Positions 57,640 through 64,000 of a DNA stretch of 64,000 nt are shown piece after piece; within the stretch, counting starts at the first letter, position 1; the number at the start of each line of letters is the position of its first letter. The DNA comes from Palaemon carinicauda (Eukaryota > Arthropoda > Malacostraca > Decapoda > Palaemonidae). The translations under genes and the position numbers were made by a program. The notes beneath the pieces were generated by a model that saw nothing but the letters and a program-made list of their open reading frames with translations, was not told the DNA's origin and did not search any database. The stretch lies in contig NC_090729.1 in NCBI RefSeq assembly GCF_036898095.1, forward strand, positions 63,390,758 to 63,454,757, given 5' to 3'.

Positions 57640-58122
57640 ATATAATTAAATACGATCAGATGATGAAATTAGACCTGTTTATATGTTATGGTTCGGGTTT
57701 GTTTTGTTGTTTATAAGTATTAGGTCAGGTCTACTGGCGTATTGTTTATCTAGTTTGTTTGTCCTTGTGTTGAACATTAGGTCAGTGTGTGTGTCAGGAG
57801 GCTATTGTTATTGTATTGGTTTATTGCATTTCTTATTGCATTTGTTTCTGGGTGTCTAATGAAGGGGTGTCTTTCATTCAGGTCTCCTATTTTGTATGTG
57901 GGAATGTTGCTGTGTATGAGCGGAGATATATCTGTGTTTAGGAAAGATTGGTCTTCTGGGTGGTTGGTATATTGTGCTAATGTTTATTGGACCTTTTTTG
58001 GTTTGTATATGTACTCTTAGCATAGCTGAGTTGTAAGTATCTATTAGCTTTTGTTTAATGCAGGTTTTGATTCCTATGACAACAACTGCATTTCCTTCCC
58101 TCTGTGTGTTCCTTCTGTAGAC

Positions 58123-58199
<77 letters not shown>

Positions 58200-58350
58200 T
58201 CCTCGTTTCGAGTATTTGAAGAGTTTAATAGTATTATATCTGGGTTTTATTTAATATATGTGTTTGTGAGGACATTTTTCCTTGATGATCATGCTTGGAC
58301 ATTGTGTTGTATAATTGTTATTTCTTCTATTATTGGGCGATAATTAGCCA
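57640..58350 (-). pseudogene. LINE ORF2 endonuclease remnant
   Basis: On the minus strand, 58320-58200 encodes ISIIQHNVQAWSSRKN and KYNPDIILLN, the opening of an apurinic-like endonuclease domain. After the (AT)n tract (58125-58197), MLRVHIQTKKGPINISTIYQ (about 58020-57960) and a worn GDLN-type region follow. No reverse transcriptase is present in the window. This is a broken, probably truncated non-LTR retrotransposon. Confidence 0.65.
58125..58197. repeat. (AT)n microsatellite
   Basis: AT run located inside the LINE endonuclease-coding region. Confidence 0.95.
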
Positions 58351-58399
58351 TTGTGTCTATTTTGGCCTTGTGCTGTTAACGCTTTTATTTTTGGTTTAA

Positions 58400-59690
58400 C
58401 AGGTGATTCCTTCTTTTATTTTGTTATATTCCTCCACTTTATTCTTCTCTTTATTCCTATCACTCTTGTGATATCATTATCTATGTTTTCTGCTAGCAGG
58501 TTTACTATGTATCTTTTTGAGAAGTCTTTATGCTTCCATGTAACCTTTGCTTGGTTGCTGCCTCAGAGCGTGATTGCTCTTTTTCTATCTTTGGACTCTT
58601 TTGTTTATAGGTGTCATTCCTTTGAGTCATAGAGCTGTATGTTCAGATCCTCATGGGACACTTCTCTCTTCCTTTCTTTCTCTTTGGCCTTTCTGTGATG
58701 GCTCCCCTTTGTTTGTTCAGTATTGGGGGTTGCTGTTGTTGTTGGGATTTCATTGGGGGTTTCCTTTTGTTCTTCCTCAATTTCATCCTCAATTAATATT
58801 TCTTCCTTCTCATCAGACTCTATCTTCTCATCAGATTCCACTGCTGTGTCTTCTGGGGGCGTTTCGAGATTTCTATTTGCTTGGTGTGGGAAGTACATTC
58901 CTAAGTGGGCAATGACTGCTATGTTGATATCTGCCATTCTTTTTTGAAGGCCATATAGTTTATATATTTCATCAATGGTTGTCTGGGTCTATAGCTTCCT
59001 GAATATGGGCACTAATGGGGCCTGTGTAAGTTGTCATAATTGCCTTCTTGGGTAAGCCTTGTGTGGGGTTTGTTGTTCCTTTTTTGGGAGGGGGTGTTAA
59101 TTGCTTGGGCAGCCTTGTTGAACAAGTCTGTCCTGTTTGTGGGGCTTTGGCCATTTCCCTGTGTTTTTTTTTTAATTTCCTCTTTGATAAAGTTTTATTT
59201 TTGTTTTGTTTTTCCTGATAGGGCAGGAGGCTTGTGAGAGCCGCTGCAGTTTATGCACTTTGGGGTTTTATTACAAGTTGTGTACCTGTGTCCTTCTTCT
59301 ACACAATTGGTCTTCTTTTCGTTGGATCAGTCTTTTGCTGGATGGCTGTATTTAAAACAGTTGTAGTAAGTTGTTATTTCCACGAAGATCTCTTTTTCTA
59401 TTGGGTCGTGGGAGGGATTGATTGATTATCAATTAATGATACAATCTTTTTTGTCATATTGATAGTTTCATCTTTCAATCTTATTACTGATATCCTTTCC
59501 CATCGTAATTTCGAGAGGCTCGTGACTTTAATGTTTGTGTAATTTTCTCCAATTTCCTGTATGAGGACTTCGTCAAGGATATCATCAATATGTCTATCAA
59601 TTTGATTAATTATTACGCTACGTTCTCCATTGTATTATGGGAGGAGGTCACTGAAATAAGGTTGATTTTTTTAGCTCTTCTTTTATTTCT
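58400..59690 (-). pseudogene. LINE ORF1 (nucleic-acid-binding) remnant
   Basis: Read on the minus strand from about 59650, the text has VIINQIDRHIDDILDEVLIQ, then a Cys/His-rich part with CVEEGHRYTTC and CINCSGSHKPPA (about 59300-59225), the zinc-knuckle style of LINE ORF1 proteins. A Pro/Thr/Lys-rich segment (59154-58972) and a very acidic one (ESDEKEEILIEDEIEEEQKE, about 58830-58760) follow. At least three frame changes and several stops break it. It lies directly upstream of the endonuclease remnant on the same strand, as expected for ORF1-ORF2. Confidence 0.65.
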
Positions 59691-59700
59691 GTAAAGATTG

Positions 59701-59723
59701 CAAAAAAAAAAAAAAAAAAAAAA
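59701..59723. repeat. A homopolymer
   Basis: 23 A residues next to the 5' side of the minus-strand LINE relic. It is on the wrong side to be its tail. Confidence 0.9.
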
Positions 59724-59834
59724 GGTGTCAATCATAAGGTAATGAATGTTTTGTGAATTACTTTTTCATTATGTTAGGATTTATTTGGGATTTACTTTAT
59801 CATAATGTAGGGATTTCTTTGTGATTTGCTTTTA

Positions 59835-60180
59835 GTTTGTGACTTGGGAAGGCGGATCCGACTAGTGGCTGTGACCTGAGAAGGCTTTTAACCTGGGAAG
59901 GGAGTCCAGGGCTTGCCCCCGGCTAGGTATGTAACCTGGGAGCTACTAGGTTAGGTTAGATGGGATTGTTAGGTTTTATACCATTTCACAAATCTCAAAA
60001 GTGTTAAATAATCAGGTTTGGCCTATTTTCAGCCACTTACATGAACCATATATTTTTCCAACTGGTTATCTTGTGCTTATTTTGCATTTTTGACCATTAA
60101 TATTGCTGCAAATGACTCGTTTAGGATATTTCCCCAACTAAAAAATCTCTGGTTTCCCACTGGTGTCCCTCATAATTGTA
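59835..60180 (+). repeat. Composite repeat, copy 1 (one to two minisatellite units plus a unique tail)
   Basis: It begins with units like 'gtgacttgggaaggc' and 'cttgcccccggctaggta', then a tail starting 'ctactaggttaggttaga' and containing 'aactggttatcttgtgctta'. The tail is about 250 bp and repeats in the same orientation at 62240-62480. Confidence 0.8.
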
Positions 60181-60870
60181 TTTATATAAGGGAGTTCAAA
60201 AACTCATGCACGGGTGGTTTGTACCAATAATCATGGTCAGAAAAGCATGAAATACAAGATAGCAAGTAGGAAAAATATATGGTTCTAAATTTGGAAATAA
60301 ATTGATGTACTTCACTTAAGTTTCCTCTTGGAGATGTCATCACATGATGGTGGTAAATTTGAAACTGAAGGGGAAGGTGATAAAAAAATGGTTATTTTAG
60401 AAAAACATCCGGGAGCTTAGGAGGAAGTACTTGTAACCTGTTTATTGGTTTAAAAAAAGCCCCTGACAAATATGTCATTGAATATGCACAGAAAGCTTCC
60501 CAAACCATGGCAAAAAAAAATTGCACAATATGTCCCCTTCAGGCTCTCAGATGTACACAATGAACTTGAAGTGGAAAACATGCTTCACATTTTAATGCAC
60601 CGATAGGTAAGTTATTATGCCAAAGCCCTTATTTAAACATATGGAGAAAAATACAAAACTAGCCAGCACGCGTCTATTTCTTATGACGAATTTCAGTTTC
60701 AGTAGAAATTATGGTATCATATATTTAACTTGAGTTATCAGAGCCGGTGTAATGGTCAGTTTTCCCACCATCTGAGATTCCCCCCGGGGGAAATATGGCC
60801 CAGGATATATATCCCCCCGCAGGAACTTTGTCCCAGGATAATAATCCCCCCTCTGGGACAAGATTCACAC
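60181..60870. other. Anonymous DNA before the transposase fragment
   Basis: No clear protein. At 60770-60860 there is an imperfect short repeat (cccccc.ggg..., cccaggata.at.atcccccc). Confidence 0.4.
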
Positions 60871-60879
60871 TTTGATTGG

Positions 60880-61228
60880 TGGAGGTAACCATTATTTTTT
60901 TTTTGTTTGCCATGGAAATCAAATTCAATGGGATTTCATAGAAAAGCTGCAGAAATTGCAAGACAATGAAGGGTTGCATTTAGGCAATAAATTGAGGTCA
61001 CAACATATTGCCTGGATAAAAAGAACAATGAATTTTAAGCGTGCTGCTCAGTTTCTTAGTAAATCCGTATCAAACCCCTTTCAATATTGCTTAGAAAACA
61101 AACTTGCTGATTTCAAAGGATATAAAGGAACAATCCAATTCTTTAGTATATATATCCTCAATTCAAGAAATTTGTCCAGACGAAACTTTAACTCTCCAAA
61201 TGCAACAAAAAAATGTCTGTTTCTTTAA
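60880..61228 (+). pseudogene. P-element/THAP9-like transposase fragment
   Basis: An open frame reads CHGNQIQWDFIEKLQKLQDN, EGLHLGNKLRSQHIAWIKRTM and ILNSRNLSRRNF. This combination (G-N-x-I-x-W-x-x-I-x-x-L, EGLHL.NKLR..HI.W, ILNSRN) is characteristic of the central region of P-element transposases and THAP9-like proteins. Only about 115 codons are present. Upstream and downstream parts of the enzyme are not recognised, and a T-run precedes it. It could be an exon-like remnant of a P-type DNA transposon, but inverted ends were not found. Confidence 0.65.
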
Positions 61229-61269
61229 AGAATTTATGATGAAGGCTGAAAATTTTATTAGGATATTGG

Positions 61270-62480
61270 TATAGTCCAAGGGGTTGTGACCTGGGAAGGT
61301 ATGTGACCTGGGAAGGGGACTGGGGGCTTGCCCCTGTCTAGGGGTCGTGACCTGGGAAGGGGGTCTGGGGACTTGCCCCCAGCTAGGGGCTGTGACCTGG
61401 GAAGGTTTGTGACATCCGCTAGGGGCTGTGACCTGGGAAGGTTTGTGACCCGGGAAGGGGGTTCGGGGGTTTGACCCCGGCTAGGGGCTGTGATCTGGGA
61501 AGGGGGTCCGGGGACTTGCCCCTGGCTAGGGGCTGTGACCTGCGAAGGTTTGTGACCTAGGAAGGGGGCCTGGGGTCTTGCCCCCAGCTAGGGTCTGTGA
61601 CTTGGGAAGGGGGTCTGGGGGCTTGCCCCCGGCTAGGGGCTGTTGCCTGGGAAGGTTTGTAACCCAGGAACGGGGTCTGGGGGCTTGCCTCTGGTTAGGG
61701 GCTGTGACCTTGGAAGGTTTACGACCTGTAAAGGGAGTCTGGGGGCTTGCCCCCAACTAGGGGCTGTGACCTGGGAATGGGGTCTAGGGTCTTGCCCCCG
61801 ACTAGGGGCTGTGACCTGGGAAGGTTTTTGACTTCCGCTAGGGGCTGTGACCTGGGAAGGTTTGTGACCTGGGAAGGGGGTCCGGGGGCTTGACCACGGC
61901 TAGGGGCTGTGACCTGGGAAGGGAGTCTGGGGGCTTACCCCCGGCTAGGGGCCGTGATCTGGGAAGGTTTGTGACCTCCGCTAGGGGCTGTGACCCGGTA
62001 AGGGGGTCCGGGGGCTTGACCCCAGCTAGGGGCTGTGACCTGGCAAGGTTTGTGACCTGGAAGGGGGTCTGGGGGCTTACCCACTGCTAGGGGCCGTGAC
62101 CTGTGAAGGTGGTGTGGGGGCGTGACCCTGGCTAGGGGCTGTGACCTGGGAAAGGGGTCTGGGGGTTTACCCCCGGCTAGGGGCTGTGACCTGGGAAGGG
62201 GATGCGGGGCCTTGGCCCTGGCTAGGGGGTGTGACCTGGGAACTACTAGGTTAGGTTAGAAGGGTTTGTTAGGTTCTGTACCCTTTTACAAATCTCAAAT
62301 GTGTTATATAATCATGTCTGGCCTATGTTCAGCCACTTACATGATCCTTATATTTTTCCAACTGGTTATCTTGTGCTTATTTTGCATTTCTAACCATTGT
62401 TATTGTTGTAAATCGCTCATTTATGACATTTTCCCACCCTGAAAACCCTGGTTTCCCACTCGGTTCCCCCATAATCTCTG
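61270..62480 (+). repeat. Composite repeat, copy 2 (large GC-rich minisatellite plus tail)
   Basis: About 970 bp of tandem units built from 'ggctgtgacctgggaaggg', 'gtctgggggcttgcccccgg', 'ctagg' and a shorter 'ggtttgtgacc' unit, alternating irregularly. It ends in the tail 'actactaggttaggttaga' shared with copy 1. Frames across it are artefacts. Confidence 0.88.
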
Positions 62481-62590
62481 GTAACACAACTGAATTGGTA
62501 TCATCTCCTTTCTCATCCATAGTGCTTCTTAGCATCAAGTGTACTTTTTTTTTTCATTTTTTGTCGGACAGTACGTGAGAAAAGTAAGGT

Positions 62591-63411
<821 letters not shown>

Positions 63412-63486
<75 letters not shown>

Positions 63487-64000
63487 GGATAAGCTACAAA
63501 CCTAGTTGGAAAAGCAGGATGCTACAATTCCAAGGTCTCCAACATGGAAAATAGCCGAGCGAGGAAAAGAAATGAGGAAAAACTACAGGAAAAATTTAAG
63601 AACTATAATAACATTGGAATAAATAATTCATATATAAACTATAAAAACTTGAAAATAACATGAGGAAAAAAACTTGAAAATTACAAGAGAAAGAGAAACA
63701 AAATAGAATAGTTTGCCCGAGTGTACCCTCAAGCAAGAGAACTCTAACTCAAAACAGTGGCAGTCCATGGTACAGAGGCCATGGCACCACCTAACAATAG
63801 ATAACATTGGTTTGATTTTGGAGTTACCTTCTCCAAGAAGAGCTGCTTACCATAGTTAAAGAGTCTCTTCTACCCTTACAAAGAGGGAAATATCCACTGA
63901 ACAATTTGAGTGCAGTAGTTAACCCCTCAAGTGAAAAAGAATTTTGTTTTGTAATCTCAGTTTTGTCAAGTATATGAGGACAGAGGAGAATCTGTAATGA
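63412..64000 (+). repeat. (ATT)n-headed dispersed repeat, copy 2
   Basis: About 75 bp of ATT repeats, then 'ggataagctacaaacctagt', 'tggaaaagcaggatgctaca' and 'gtaccctcaagcaagagaac', the same family as 29976-30600. It runs off the window edge. No coding capacity. Confidence 0.8.

Noticed and set aside
57787..58632. Plus-strand frames with hydrophobic, membrane-like composition
   Set aside because: They are complements of the minus-strand LINE endonuclease and ORF1 remnants; the hydrophobicity comes from T-rich antisense.
59945..59960. aggttaggttag resembles the arthropod telomere repeat TTAGG
   Set aside because: Only two units, and it is part of the tail of a dispersed composite repeat (also at 62250), so not telomeric.
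61526..62090. Several open frames with repeated GCDLGR or PPARG text
   Set aside because: Translations of the minisatellite array.

Overview
The window is non-coding eukaryotic chromosomal DNA made almost entirely of transposable elements nested in each other. I see no host gene, rRNA, tRNA or bacterial-type operon. Very long (AT)n tracts, (ATT)n-headed dispersed repeats, CsRn1-type and Mag-like Ty3/gypsy elements, DIRS tyrosine-recombinase elements and a THAP9/P-element-like fragment together suggest an arthropod, most likely a decapod crustacean. The organism is an inference from repeat content, not from a host gene.

Left part (1-17.9 kb): the end of a DIRS element (1-814) meets an (AT)n tract and a decayed CsRn1-clade gypsy element (858-5184). 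A 479-bp (AT)n block leads into a DIRS element, copy A (5988-16261). Copy A has terminal inverted repeats, an internal complementary region, and remnants of gag, RT/RNase H/methyltransferase-like and tyrosine-recombinase ORFs. A second gypsy element (6724-8318) sits in it with a perfect 5-bp target duplication. Another (AT)n tract leads to an internally deleted CsRn1-type element (16379-17857) that keeps both LTRs, the gag start and the integrase tail.

Middle (17.9-31.8 kb): 3.3 kb of anonymous DNA, then a more decayed DIRS copy B (21156-29975). Copy B lies at the (ATT)n head of a dispersed repeat that ends in a LINE ORF2 scrap, itself split by a small inverted-repeat element.

Centre (31.8-55.8 kb): an env-bearing Ty3/gypsy (errantivirus-like) element (31831-43724). 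It has 470-bp LTRs, gag, pol, a splice acceptor and an env-like gene, and its gag is split by a 2.8-kb piggyBac-like non-autonomous element flanked by TTAA. To its right, one minus-strand Ty1/copia relic is cut into three pieces by two later gypsy insertions. One (44414-48680) has a Y-V-D-N reverse transcriptase and a 16-nt match between its LTR and primer site that suggests self-priming. The other (48722-54954) is a Mag-like element with a likely 1.45-kb solo LTR in its integrase.

Right part (55.8-64 kb): anonymous DNA, a minus-strand LINE relic (57640-59690), two copies of a composite repeat carrying a GC-rich minisatellite (59835-60180 and 61270-62480), a P-element/THAP9-like transposase fragment between them, further microsatellites, and a second copy of the (ATT)n-headed repeat at the right edge. 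Every coding region carries frameshifts or stops, so nothing here looks active as it stands. The main value is the clear insertion order and the unusual element architectures.
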